From: Aselliscus stoliczkanus
Taxonomy: Eukaryota; Chordata; Mammalia; Chiroptera; Hipposideridae
Direction of reading: 5' to 3'
DNA length: 64,000 bases
NCBI GenBank assembly: GCA_033961575.1
Contig: CM066738.1
Coordinates: 89,291,478 to 89,355,477 of the forward strand
Shown: positions 12,241-24,160 of the stretch, in pieces
How positions within the stretch are numbered: the stretch's first letter is position 1
Layout of the letters: each line of letters starts with the position of its first letter
Notes under the pieces: generated by a model
The model's database searches: none
What the model was told of the DNA's origin: nothing
What the model saw: only the letters and a program-made list of their open reading frames with translations
Position numbers and translations under genes: made by a program

Positions 12241-13539
12241 TTTATTGATTCATTCATTTTCTTGCAAAATCTATGATGTCATTTGTCACAGGTGGAAATG
12301 ATTAAGAACTATCACTTTTGTCATTAATATGAGTGATTAATTTTGTCATTAACATAGAAGTGAAAAATATAATGCTCAGGCTCATCTGTCAGCTTATTGA
12401 CCTTCTCAAAAGAAAGGGACAATATTTTGCACTCATGAATCTTAGCTCACTATGAGTAAAATATAACACTTCAAACGCACTGCCCGATGTGAACTATCAT
12501 ATTTCAGATTTGATATATACTCTGTTCTTCCTGCTTATCTTAAACTTGTTAAGCTTATCGGAACCTTCCCAAATGTCCTTGCATTTGGAAGGTACAATCA
12601 ATGTTCAAATTTAAGAGAGTCATCCTTTTTTTCATGGAAAACAGTTTACTTCAAGGAAATAGAATCTACATTTCTGACTTACATCTGCTTGGTCCATCAA
12701 GACATTTTATAACACCTTTTTGACACTCAAGAAATTTAAAAAGATTTCTTGGTCTAGAAGGAGGCTTTTGACACCTGCAGTGAAGCAATGCAGGTTTAAT
12801 TTTGTTGAGAAAATCATATATTAATACATTCACTTTCTTCTGTTGGGGTTCCCTCCAATTAAATGGGCTTGGACAAAAATTTCAGCCCCAAGAAGCAATG
12901 GTTCATTCTCTATGGATTTTGGCATTATAATGCATTTTTAAGCTTAAACTACACCAACCATGTAAAGAATTAAGACAATCAGTCAAACTCAGAGCAAAAC
13001 TGACAGGTATTTACATAAGCAAGAAAAGCAGAAAAAATTTGGCTCTCCAGGGTTTCGGCTGATAACCATTAGAAGTAATTTGATAGTTTGATCTTCAGCT
13101 CCTTTGCTTATGTTGATATAACATTATGGTTATCAAAAGTATACTATGATTAATAAAATTGTATGAAAGCAGTTGAAAGACATAAAGCTCTATGCATTCA
13201 GCTAGGGATGAGGTGAAATATTTTCTCTTATTTATCCTTTTTCATTCTTCTAAGAAGAAGTTTAAGAAAATACTTTGCACACAGCAAGTGCTCAATAAAC
13301 ACATTTGGAATTGAATTAATTTTCTTTACAATCTTTCATCTCTCTCCATTTATGAGTGATTTAAATCTTATAAAATAAAGCCAGATTAAAAATACAGATT
13401 TATGATGAAAAACATTCGTAAGTAGAATGACTCAAGATTATCAAAATCTCTCCAGTTTTAACCATTAGAAAATTTCTATTTTCACTTCATCTATGGTAAG
13501 GGAGAGACAGAAGGAGAAAAACTTGGAAGTTATTCATTT
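12241..13539. other. unassigned spacer, possible conserved non-coding DNA
   Basis: No repeat or gene is recognised across most of this stretch. A hairpin-forming inverted repeat lies at 12563-12593 (arms accttcccaaatg and catttggaaggt, one bulged C). The part 12990-13130 has clustered transcription-factor-like words (CAGGTATTTACATAAG, TTTGCTTATG). A short MIR/L2-like tail (gcacacagcaagtgctcaataaac) lies at 13277-13300. Confidence 0.4.
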
Positions 13540-13725
13540 GGGAGTTCTCATTTCTGTTCTGTCATTTATAAGCTACTTGGCAAGACATTTCCCTTCCTCC
13601 ATTTCATCTTCTACCAAATGGGGATAAAAATGCCTAAGCGTCAGGTCGATTGTGAGGCCTAAGGGTCTTAATATCTCTAAAATTACCTGGCACTCTCTGA
13701 GGCATAAGGTTACTCTTAATGAATA
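13540..13725 (+). repeat. MIR SINE, diverged
   Basis: MIR order is visible: 'tgtcatttataagctacttggcaagacatttccc', 'catttcatcttctaccaaatggggataaaaatgcc', then 'ttacctggcactctctgaggcataaggttactc'. Confidence 0.5.
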
Positions 13726-15984
13726 TTTTGATCTTTCTATTTTCTTTTTCTGACCATTTAGCAGGGGTTAGAATTGAGGATTATACATTATTTTCTCTTA
13801 GTTCTGTTGTTCTTAATAACAAAAACAAAAACCCAGGGGGAAAATGTAAATGTGAATGTTTACGGACTATGGGAAGACATTTTAAGAGTGCTAAATTCTA
13901 CTCAGAGCTTCAAGTAAAAATGTCCCAAATTCTAGTTTTTGAGTTGTTTTCAATTCTTTCCCTCATTTTCTCTAAAATCAAGTGAGGTTTGAGTAAATTA
14001 ATTCTTTTGTTTTATAATGTCTGTAAGTGACCCATAACCAGGGTAAGCAATTAAACTCATATAGTTAATTGATACGTACATTAGTACACATGAAGCAGTG
14101 CCTTATCTTTCTAGACCTTGCTCAGTGCAGAAGGAAGCAACAGAAACCACTCTTAGCTTTCATCACACGTATTTGTTCTGTCATTACAAAGTAAAATATA
14201 TAAAGTGAATGTCCAGAGGATTATCATTTTTTATAAGAAAGGCAACCATAATTAATATTATAGCAGTCCAAGCTACTTGTTGGATGTTTTATAGTCAGAC
14301 ATTCTGTTCCTCAAGAACAGACCCCCTCTCAAAGGTGGATGCTCATCATTTAAGCTCACAGGAAATTACGTAAAAATCAGGAAGTAAATTTTCTGATGTC
14401 TAATGAGAATACATCTGTAACATGAACCAGGATGCTAAAGGTCATCCCTGTCTTTTCTCCACATAAGTGTGTTACAGGACAGGCCAAATTGTTATTGGAA
14501 GGTTGTTTGCAGGACTGGAATCAGAACATTTGGGATATTCCCAGGTTAATCTTTGGCCACAGGGATAAGGGTTTCCACGCCTGGGATTCAGGGCTTCTCC
14601 CCCTGAACAGTGTTACATGACCTTTGACCACTTGGGTTCTTTTAGTGTCTCCTTCTGTTCCTACTCTTCTCCAACGTTGCCTATAAGCAATAGATTAGGT
14701 TATTATATATTCACTTAATAAATCACAATCTTTTCCCGCCTTCTCTTAACTGGAGTTGTGTGTCTATTCAAGCGATTTAGAGGCATACGAGTATGTATAG
14801 TCTCCGGGTTTACTCTCAGAGATAGGTAATAAATTATAATGTGTATAGATAGTATCTCTTCAGCTTTCCAACAGCAAATTTCAGTTCTTTTCAATACTGA
14901 AGAGAGGTACACTTTCCTTATTTCAGTTACTGCCCCTAAATACAATGAAAACTGTTCAACTGGGGTGTATGCACGTGAAAGACACAGGTCTTGTAACTTG
15001 ATATACTTCCTTATAAATTTTTAAATCACATATTATATAAATTTTAGATGGTAGCACTACTGAGAATAAATTGGGTAGCTGACAATCTGAGAACAAACAC
15101 ATAACAGAGAAGTGTTAACATGAAACCAATAAGAACTATTAACTTTTCAGTTATAAATTCTACTTCTATTTTAAAAATGTTGATCCTCAAAGTCTATCTG
15201 AGATTATTTTTAGAAATTAGGCCTTTTACACAGGTCCCTTTATTTCTAGGTTGAATTCTACATACATAAATACAGATGAACCCCTCCCTCTTGAAAAGTC
15301 TGCTACTTTAAGCACTTAATTAATCATGCAAATATTTTTGAGTGACAGCTATGCAAATTTCACTCTTAGCCAGCCTTTAAAAAATCAATTCAGTCACAAC
15401 CAAGCTTTTAACTTATCAATTCCAATCAAATCTTTGTTTCTCCTCACCTTGGTTTCTAAAATATGGATTCTTCCTCATTGTATCTTCCCTGTTTCTTTAG
15501 ACTTTCTCTTTTTAATTTTTTTCATGTTCCACTTTTTGTTCTCTTCACTCCCTTTTTATTCTCTCCTTCTCTTTCCTCCTTACCTCTATTTCTTTCCTTA
15601 ATAAAATATTGTTTAATATTAAGCAACAGACTAAAGAAATGAGACATGGCTGGAGTTCAGGAATGCAAAGGTTACAGCTATGGATAAGGGCAGAAAGAGA
15701 TGAGTGACCCACAGGGTGGATTTATGGGAGTTGCTGCCATCACTGTAGCTTCTCTTCTACTCATCCCTGTGCCACATTCTACCTTCCCACCTGCTGCCAT
15801 AGATACGCCGGTCTGTCCTCCTAAGGCACATCTCTTCACTTGCCCACCAAATCCCATCTCTCTTCTCCTAGCCCATTGTTCTAATTCCTTACTCTCTTTT
15901 CTTCACTATTATCATTCTCTCTACAATGGATCCAGTCCATTATTATTATTATTTTATTAATTGTCTCTTGTCCTTGAAGCTCCT
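13726..15984. other. unassigned spacer
   Basis: About 2.3 kb without a named repeat or gene. The stretch 15470-15600 is strongly pyrimidine-rich on the plus strand (ctttctctttttaattttttt, cctccttacctctatttc), and a TTA trinucleotide run lies near 15941-15960. Short frames here are chance frames in T-rich DNA. Confidence 0.45.
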
Positions 15985-16645
15985 CCAGGGATCATTTCTG
16001 ATTTGTCTTGAGTCCTCTCTTTGCTCACATCCTATGTCTAATCTGTCAGCAAATTGTTAGCTTTGCCTTACTTATGTATTCCAAATCTCACTATTTATCA
16101 CTTGTTCCACTCTTATCACCCTAAAATCAGTTATCCTAACAAGCTAAAATGAGATCTCCCCTAGATTATTGGAATAGCCTCCTACCACATCTCCTGTTTC
16201 CTTATGACTGATTATCAACAGAGTAACAAATGTGATCCTTTCAAAACTCAAGTCAAATCATACTACTGTTCTGACAAAAACCCACCTATGGCTTTCTAAT
16301 ACATGTCAAAGTAATTAGAGCAGCCAATATGGCTCTGCCTAATCTGATGACCCTGCTACTTGGTTGTCTCCTGTATCTTTTCATCTTGCTTACCAAATCT
16401 CATCACACTCTTGCTGCTCTTTGAATACTCCAAAGGCACAGCTCCATCAGCATGCTTACGCTTGTTTTCCCCTTGCATATCTTCCTGGATCTCTTCATCA
16501 TTTTTGAAAGGTCTTTCTTCCAAGATTATCTTTTCAGTGAGATTTGTCAGAAGCACCCCAATTTAAAATGGCAAACTCTCAAACAAACTTGTCATCTGGA
16601 CTCTTGGTTTTTCTCAGTTGTAGTTGTCATGATCAGGATAGTGAT
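15985..16645 (+). repeat. L2 LINE, 5' part of an interrupted copy
   Basis: Sense L2 3' sequence with landmarks in order: 'ccctagattattggaatagcctcctaccac', 'aatgtgatcctttcaaaactcaagtcaaatcatactactgttctg', 'cctatggctttctaatac', 'cctaatctgatgaccctgctac', 'gctctttgaatactccaaaggcacagc'. The copy resumes at about 17580 after an L1 insertion. Confidence 0.75.
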
Positions 16646-17575
16646 TTGATATGATATATATTCATTTATATATATTCATATATATATTCAACTACAGTTG
16701 ATATTCAATATTATATTAGTTTCACGTGTATAGCATAGTGATTAGGCATTTATATAATTTATAAATGTCCCAACAAATCTAGTACCCACCTGGCATCATA
16801 AATAATTATTACATTATCACTGATTATATTCCCTATCCTGTATTTTACATCCCTATGACTATGTTGTAACTACCAATTTGTACTTCTTAATCCTTTCACC
16901 ATTTTTATACATTTCCCCAACCCTCTCCCCTCTGGCAACCATCAGTTTGTTCTCTGTATCTGAGTCTGTTTCTCTATTGTTTATTCCTTTATTATCTTCT
17001 TTAGATTCCACATATAAGTAGAATCATATGGTATTTTTCTTTCTCTCTCTGACTTATTTCACTTAGCATAATACCCTTTAGGTCCATCCATGTTGTTGCA
17101 AATGGTAAAATTTAATTCATTTTTTATGACTGAGTAATATTCTATTGTATATATATATAACACATCTCCTTAATCCAATTGTCTATTGATGGACACCTAG
17201 GTTGCTTCCATATCTTGACTACTGTAAACAATGCTGCAATGAACACAGGAATATATGTATCTTTTTGAATTAGTGTTTTAAGTTTCTTTGGATAAATACC
17301 CAGAAGTAGAATTGCTGGGTCATAAAATAGTTCTACTTTTAATTTTTTGAGGAACCTCCATACTGATTACCATAGTGGCTGCACCAATTTGCAATCCCAC
17401 CAACAGTGCATAAGAGTTCCCTTTCCTCCATATCCTCACCAACACTTGTTGCTCAATGCCACTAATCATCAGAAAAATGAAAATTAAAACCATAATAAGA
17501 TCTCACCTCATGCCAGTCAGTATGGCTATCATCAATAAATCAACAAACAAGTACTGACATGCAATATATTTAATC
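16646..17575 (-). mobile_element. L1 3' end with 5' inversion (twin-primed)
   Basis: From about 16680 to 17449 the sequence is antisense L1: 3' UTR (attcaactacagttgatattc, catcccta), then the 3' end of ORF2 (ccatccatgttgttgcaaatgg, gctgcaatgaacacagg, tacccagaagtagaattgctggg, caccaacagtgcataagag, ctcaccaacacttgtt). At about 17450 it switches to sense L1 ORF2 sequence (gctcaatgccactaatcatcag, gatctcacctcatgccagtcag, tggctatcatcaataaatc). On an intact L1 this part lies immediately upstream of the antisense part, so the 5' segment has been flipped, the usual mark of twin priming. The insertion interrupts an L2. Confidence 0.85.
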
Positions 17576-17755
17576 GATTTTTTTCTGTTTTCTCCTACTA
17601 GAGTATAAGATCTATGAAAAATGTATATTTGTTGGTTTATTATTTTTTTATTATTTTTTTTATGGTTTTATTTACTTCTGTATCTGTTGCCCTTGGGAAA
17701 TTTCTTAGTGCTTGGAAGGGACTCATTAAATGCATGTTGAATAAAACAATGAAAT
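17576..17755 (+). repeat. L2 LINE, 3' part of the interrupted copy
   Basis: L2 tail resumes after the L1: 'ctcctactagagtataagatctatgaaaaatg', a T-rich low-complexity stretch at 17635-17665, then 'tatctgttgcccttgggaaatttcttagtgcttgg...cattaaatgcatgttgaataaaa'. Confidence 0.6.
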
Positions 17756-17769
17756 GTTCAAAAATGATT

Positions 17770-17955
17770 TGAAAGGAGATCTTCAAAAGAAAGAATCATT
17801 ATGGTGATATATTAAGAGAAAGTTGATAGACTTTGGATAGTGAGCACACAATAGAGTATACAAATGCCACATTACAAAGATGTAAACCTGAAATCTATGT
17901 AATGTTATTATCAACCAATGCCACCCCAACAAATGTAATTTTTTTAAAAAAAAGG
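17770..17955 (+). mobile_element. L1 3' terminal fragment
   Basis: Sense L1 3' UTR end: 'ggatagtgagcacacaatagagtatacaaatgccacattacaaagatgtaaacctgaaatctatgtaatgttatt' in order, closing with an A-rich tail near 17941-17953. This is a 5'-truncated copy in the opposite direction to the neighbouring L1. Confidence 0.6.
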
Positions 17956-17990
17956 AATCTGCCCTGATTTTTTTATACTGAGCTGATCAT

Positions 17991-18418
17991 TTTTTTTTTA
18001 AAGATTTTATTGGAGAATTGGGGCAGGGGAACAGCGTTGGGGAATCGGGGAAGGGGAACAGACAAGTTGCTGTCCTTTTGTTTTTCAGTCTAGTTGCGGA
18101 GGACATTACTTCACTGGCCCAGGTTGGTATCATCATTGCGTTCTTCCCGGATGAAGCAGATCAGTTGCTGGCCTCTGGATGGTCGCTCACCGCGGCTATT
18201 GGCAGTTCACGCTGGCTGCCGGCCACTCACTGTAGCCCATGGCAGCCCACTGCAGCAGGGGCTGCAGCCTACACCATCGCCGGGGCTCACAGCCCAGCTC
18301 CAAGTGGAGCTGTTGTTAGCTGTAGAGGGCAGTGTCACTGGCCCTCATATGTGGGATCGGAACCGGGGCCGCTGGCATCCCAAAACCAGGTGTTAACCAA
18401 TGCGCCACTCGGCCGGCC
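17991..18418 (-). mobile_element. long tRNA-derived SINE, T+ type
   Basis: A 428-bp SINE with its tRNA-like head at the right end (ggccggccgagtggcgcatt when read in sense). The middle is GC-rich (gctggctgccggccactcac and related words), and the 3' end reads AATAAA (reverse complement of 18006-18011) followed at once by TCTTT (reverse complement of 18000-18004) and poly-A. A polyadenylation signal plus pol III terminator at the tail defines the T+ class of SINEs. A perfect 13-bp TSD CTGAGCTGATCAT lies at 17978-17990 and 18419-18431. A frame of 134 codons across the body is incidental. Confidence 0.92.
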
Positions 18419-18431
18419 CTGAGCTGATCAT

Positions 18432-20289
18432 GTTTAAGAGAGCCAGCTAGATAACTGAGGGATGTGTATCATCTAATGAGTCTCTTTCCATTTCAAGTTA
18501 TTTTATACAGGTTCAGCTATCTCAAGTTTTCTCTTCTCAGTCTGTGGGACCATTAGTAGAAGGAACTCTATTCTTTTTCTCTTCTCTGTTAGTAGAAAGC
18601 TTCAATCATGGTAAATTCTCTTTAAATACATGGTGATTAATAGAGGTGTAGGTTAATATTAAACTGCATACTATTTTCCCCCAAAGCCTTAAAAAGCTAT
18701 ATCACATGATTGTCTCAACAGAGTCTACTTGATGAAAAATGGGTAACTTAAGGAATAAAATTTATTGAAAGAAACCCACACCTAATGGTAAATGTATGTT
18801 AATCACTAAAAGAATGATGGGCTTATAATGATTTGGAATGCAGAGTCTTTCTGTATCATTGCTTACAACTAATCCTCTTTACTCTATTAAGATTTAAGTT
18901 AGACTAAAATGTCCGTCAGGCATTTGTAAGAGTGTGTCCAGTTTTTATTATGCTCATTCTCTTTGGTAGTTTCTCCTTTGTCTGCAGAATATTCCACTAC
19001 ATGTAAAAGTAAAACTGGAACCCTAAGAAGCTTGTAAAAGAGACCAATTTGTGGATAAAACTAAAAAGAAAAAAAGAAATCTAATTTCAAATGTAAGCTA
19101 GTGCCAAACACAAATGGACAAATGGAAGCTTATGACTAAATAACAGAATGGAGAGGGAAAATAATTTACTTCTGGTTCTAAGAGAAAAATAATAAAAGGA
19201 AACTTTATCTTTGTGGAACATAATTCACAGGGTCACATTAAATTCCCTGTGCTTGCCAATCCCATCACTGAGTCTTCATTTGCCATAAAGTATGTGAACA
19301 TAGCATTATCTGATTGTATCTATGCTTAGTCTTATGAATAGAAACTGTGCATTTACATATAATAAGGGGTTGATACAACTAATTTGTCAACCAAACAAAA
19401 ATATATCTTTACTTTAGGGTTTTATATCTTTGCCTGCTTCTTAAAGATTATTAAAAGAATGACTAAGATAAAGTCTAAAGCAAGATTCTTGTTGGGAAAC
19501 AAAATAAAATTGTATCATAAATGCTATGTAATACAAAGCAGATTATTGTTACAGTTTTATTTTACTGGGTATATGTTTGCACTTAGTATAATACTACAGA
19601 TGAAGAATTCACAAGGAACAAGTCTAAAGGTAAATTATCTAATTGTGGAAGAAGAGTTAATTTTGTAATACAGTTAAGACAAAATTTGATGGTGATCAAA
19701 AATATGAAGATGGAAACATGGTGAAGCTAATAAAAGGTAGCATGTGGAGTTGTGTAGGTAATTTTCTTGGGTGGCATTAAAATGAAATGTAAAGCAAATG
19801 AAATAAAATGTCTATTCATGTGCCGTATGGAATCATAAATTGCAATGACATTACAATGAAAACAACATGATTTGCCCAGTCAAAGCCAATTATGTTAAGG
19901 GAATGAGAGAGAGAGAGAAAGCTATGGACATCATAAACACTGTCAGTCCAAATCTTCATCTCTTTGACATTTAAGCCAAGTTAATCTACTATTTTATGTA
20001 ATTCTTCATAAAACGTTATGGGCTCAGGACATACGAGTTTGAGTTCAAAACTATAAAATATCTGTGCTGAGAGACTGTTTTAGGGGTTATTTGTTTTTTG
20101 TAGTTTTTATTCTGTCTGTTGTTTCTATTACCATGCACAGCTTTAATGTCGATACACTATTGAATCTGACAACTATTAAGTTATTGTCTCCCATTTGGTC
20201 TCAAGTACTCTGTACGTAAATATGATTTACTTCTCCCCCTAAATTTATTACCTAATAAATGTTCTAAAACCCACACCAAGCAGGAATAA
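18432..20289. other. unassigned spacer
   Basis: About 1.9 kb with no named repeat apart from short low-complexity runs (A-rich near 19060-19080, a GA run at about 19904-19918). A frame of 94 codons at 19384-19668 has no recognised domain. Confidence 0.45.
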
Positions 20290-20440
20290 TAACCCTGGTG
20301 TCAAGTGCATTGAGCTAGAAGTTATGAGACCTGGGATCCACTTGCAGTTTGACAACAATGAGCTGCGTGACCTTGTTCAAGTAACTTCCATCTTCTTGAA
20401 TACCACATACATTACCTGAACAGACTCATCCTCAATGATC
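20290..20440 (+). repeat. MIR SINE
   Basis: Core order is clear: 'ttatgagacctgggatccacttgcag', 'tgagctgcgtgaccttgttcaagtaacttccatcttcttg'. The central 'gctgtgtgaccttgggcaagttactt' of MIR is easily matched. Confidence 0.75.
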
Positions 20441-21886
20441 AGTTGCAGCATCCCATTATTCTATATTTGAATAGTGCTTACAATTTTCAAAGATATATCC
20501 TTTCTCTGATGCAATTTGATTATCAAAACAACTTGTTATTAGCCCGAGAGGGTATCAAATGACTTGTTTAAGGTAGAAGGCACATGAATAATAGGGTTGA
20601 TTAAAAAGGAGATGGCATTGCATTAATAAAATACTTATTGAATGTCTGCTGTACTTGCCAATGGGGATAGGTGGGGAAAAAAAAAAAAGAGGCATGGTAT
20701 TCCATCACAGGCCTTCCAATTTAGCATCAAGAATGATCTTTGTTCTAGATTCACCTTTCCAGACAGCGGGATGGTAAGAGATGCCCACCAAACCTCCATT
20801 ATACATCATTTCAATAAGCTAAATTAATATAAATAACTAAAATAAATTTAGAAAGGTAAATTAGGATACCAAAGTCTCTCAAATATTCTTCAAAACAAAT
20901 CCATTTCATTTTAATTAGTCCAGGGTTTCACAAGCATATTTAATTGTGAACTACCCACCCACACCCCTGCTCCGTCCAACTTAGTAACTGCTAACACCTG
21001 GTGAGGAAGTATTCCCACAGCACAATTTGGGAAATGCTGGTTTAAACTAAGGTCCTCATTAGTTGAGGGTTGTTGACAAAAGGAACATTACGAGATATCA
21101 GACTGGGCTTGGAGCACAGCTAAGCAAGAGCTAATGGGCTATTTTCTGCATACCATGTTCTTTCCAAAAGAAATATTTTGCAAAGAATAATTTTGAAATC
21201 CTTTCAAAACCATGGTTCTCTCTCTCTTTTTCTCCTATTCACCATGCTATTCCAGGAGGAAAATAAACTGATGGGATATTTCTGCCCAGGGAGTAAAACA
21301 CATTATTTATCTTTCTGCACAGTTCTCAGTCTTTGACAGAGAAACAGTAGATCTAATGAGACACATCTTTCTGTCCATGTACTATACTTAAACAAAATAC
21401 CCTTTCCCTCCAAAATTTTCCTTCTTTTTTAAAAATAGAAAACATGGTATTTTAAAAATGAATTTCTTGTTTCTTTGATATGTCCCATTGTTTCAAACGG
21501 AAACATCTTTCGCTCCAGAAAAGAAACATGATACCTAAACAGTTGGAAAAAAAAAAATCAACAAATGGCTAGCAGGTTGAAAACATGGTAACCCTGTATA
21601 CATAAGTATCACAAAATAAAACACACAAAAAATATAACTCTTAACATCCCTCACACTTAAATGACCACTCTTTACTGATGGCGGTAGCAATTTAGTAGCT
21701 AGAGGCAAAACAAAATGTATGTTACATGTGCCATTCATTAAGATGTGAAACTCCCTATTTATCTAATAGTTCCTCATTTTACCATTGGTGAAAATAAAAA
21801 TAATAAAGAAATTCAATGAAATAGAATATTTTGGCATTGTTTCCTAGTCTTCACATTACTTTTAGGTATCTCTTTTCTAGTTCAGG
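20441..21886. other. unassigned spacer
   Basis: No gene or named repeat recognised in about 1.4 kb. It contains short A runs near 20677-20688 and 21547-21557. Confidence 0.45.
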
Positions 21887-21905
21887 GTGTGAGTGTGAGT
21901 GTGTG

Positions 21906-21952
<47 letters not shown>
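21887..21952. repeat. (TG)n microsatellite
   Basis: A GT/TG dinucleotide tract with an imperfect left part (gtgtgagtgtgagtgtgtg, tttt interruption) and a pure core of about 22 TG units from 21909. Alternating purine-pyrimidine DNA of this length can adopt a Z conformation. Confidence 0.95.
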
Positions 21953-21953
<1 letters not shown>

Positions 21954-23314
21954 ACATGGGTAAGACAAGTGGATATATAGGTAATCAGATGTAAAAACAC
22001 AACAGTAGAGAGTGAAAAGTCAGAAATATAAGCTGAAATTTTAGATATATCACTATTAAGCATTTGTAGAGAGGATAGAATAATCAGACTTTGGTCTGTG
22101 ATTTGCTAGTACTCAGGTAACCAAATTACACAACTATTAATGTTAACATTCAAAAACACAGATGTTTCACTCATATAATGAAAATAGTAGTATTGCCAAA
22201 GTATAATTTTTCAAAAAGTTAAAAACATGATTCATGCAAATATAAAATTATTAGGTCCTAATATTTTAGTTAACTCAGTTTAATGAGGAAGTCAGTAAAT
22301 GTTCAAGGTTAGTTTGAAAAATGGTGACATAAATAGACAATCAGTAATGATGACATGAATTTGCTAATTGAACCAAACTGATTAATATCCTATAAGGCAA
22401 TAAAATGTAATGTTTGGAATAATCTTTTCTGAGAATAGAAAGCAATTTTATCTCTACTGAACAAGATTAATTTGCATTATTGAGGATAAGAATTATTTGT
22501 CTGCCTATCCATTATCGATAACTTAACTTCTATCCCTACAGAATTGACTCCGTTTAATTCTTTCAACATTTTTATTACCGCTAGTTCTAAAATGATAAAA
22601 TTGTATCCCATCATCACTAAGCTTTCTTAAAACTGTAATATTTACATGATCTTTGAAAAGGATGAGATTCAAGATGACTTGATGGAAGTTTAGAGCTGAA
22701 GATGTAAAATATGATACCAGAAACATTGTATATAAAATATTAAAGATATTTGCAGTAAAACTGAAAGTGACCTATTACGAGGTTAATACAATAAAATATG
22801 ACTTAGATATGATTAAACATGGGAAAATTAGGCTAAATGTCAGTTGACATGCCCTTGAAATTAATGAAGTAAGGATGAGACTTGAAATCATAGGATAGCA
22901 CTGGGATATGACGTCCATATATGAGAATGACAAAGGGATGCAGTGACAGAACACCAGTTTTTAAATATGCTTTTATGAAAACCATTGACGGAGAAGCTGT
23001 AAGAGTGAAGCAAATAAGCTATGACAAAAGGAGATATTCCTTGAATTAAGGAATGAGGATAAATAAACACTACATTTGGCACAGACAAATTTACAAAATA
23101 AAAGTCACAAGATCAGGTTTATGTGCATATATCTTTGTCATGCTTGCTTCACATCAAGAAGGCCAAGCCACCTTGGCTGCATTTCATCCTCATCCTGGCT
23201 GGTGCCAAATACTTTGTGTCAGCTCCAGAGCTCTGCAAAGACCGTAGAGATCGAGCAAAAGCAAATCCTTCCCAACCATTTTGCTGAAAGAATACTAAAC
23301 AAAACTGCAGGATC
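21953..23314. other. unassigned spacer
   Basis: About 1.36 kb of AT-rich sequence with no recognised gene or named repeat. Confidence 0.45.
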
Positions 23315-23431
23315 ATGGGCCGGCTGAGTGGCACAGTGGTTAAGAGCTGGCTTGAGACACCAGCGGCCCAGGTTCGGATCCCACTTGAGGGCCAGTGATA
23401 CTGCCCTCTTAAGAAAAAACAAACAAACAAA
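23315..23431 (+). mobile_element. short tRNA-derived SINE (head-only form)
   Basis: Starts 'gggccggctgagtggcacag', with A-box-like gtggcacagtggttaag, B-box-like ggttcggatccc, then 'gagggccagtgatactgccctc' and an A-rich tail with AAAC units. Same family as 11503 and 43682. The target-site duplication is unclear (left aaaactgcaggatcat, right aaaacctggaggctcat), so the copy is somewhat older. Confidence 0.88.
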
Positions 23432-23679
23432 AACCTGGAGGCTCATTGCAGTGTTTTAGTTTCCCTTAGCCCAAGTGTAAATCCATGCAAAACTGGGGCT
23501 TTTTTTTTTTTTGGCCAAGTTTTAAGACTTGTTATTGTTGTTATTGTGTTTTGTGTCTATTTACTATGACTCTTTGGTTTTACAAAACGCATGTAAATCT
23601 AGCCATTTCAACCATTTACATGTGTTCCTTGGGGAAAGAACATGTTGATATGTGCACAGTGAGATTTATCACTTAAGAG
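23432..23679. other. spacer with T run
   Basis: Contains a T12 run at about 23501-23512. No gene or named repeat is seen. Confidence 0.5.
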
Positions 23680-24160
23680 TGCATTTTGCTGCAAATAGCA
23701 GAGAATATGACTAATAGTGGCTGAAACACGAAGGATTTATTTGCCTCCTGTAACAAGAGGTTAATGTACAGAATATCTACCATGGTGTAGCTCAGTGATG
23801 CCACAAGGACTTAACTTTCTTTTATCATTCTGGTTTAACACAAATTCATCCCCAGGCTGCAACTATTCCCTTTAACATCACAATATTATTGTTACAGGTG
23901 ATGTACATGATATACAAAATATCATGTTTGAATTCCCAGAAGAAGGAAAAAAGAGGGAAGAGACAGAAAAGTGGCCTAAATCAAAAAAGGCAAAATATAC
24001 CCAGAAGTCCCCAGTATACTTTCATTGCCATCCTTATAGCCATTACTATGTTAACTCATTGTTTCAAGGAAACTTGTGCTTCTCAGGTGGACTCCATTTC
24101 CTACCCCAAGCAAATCAGTTTTTTGTTAACAAGAAAGAATGGAATATAAACATTATATAA
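23680..24160 (+). repeat. ancient interspersed repeat, family not assigned
   Basis: The phrases 'gtggctgaaacacgaaggatttatttgcctc', 'ccatggtgtagctcagtgatgccacaaggactt' and 'cagaagtccccagtatactttcattgcc' follow an order I associate with an old mammalian interspersed repeat. I cannot name the family with certainty. Two overlapping frames (23889-24149 and 23924-24160) lie inside it and look incidental. Confidence 0.35.

Noticed and set aside
18018..18422. 134-codon open frame, the longest in the window
   Set aside because: It lies entirely within the long SINE at 17991-18418, and the same kind of frame appears in other copies of the SINE. No domain or gene context.
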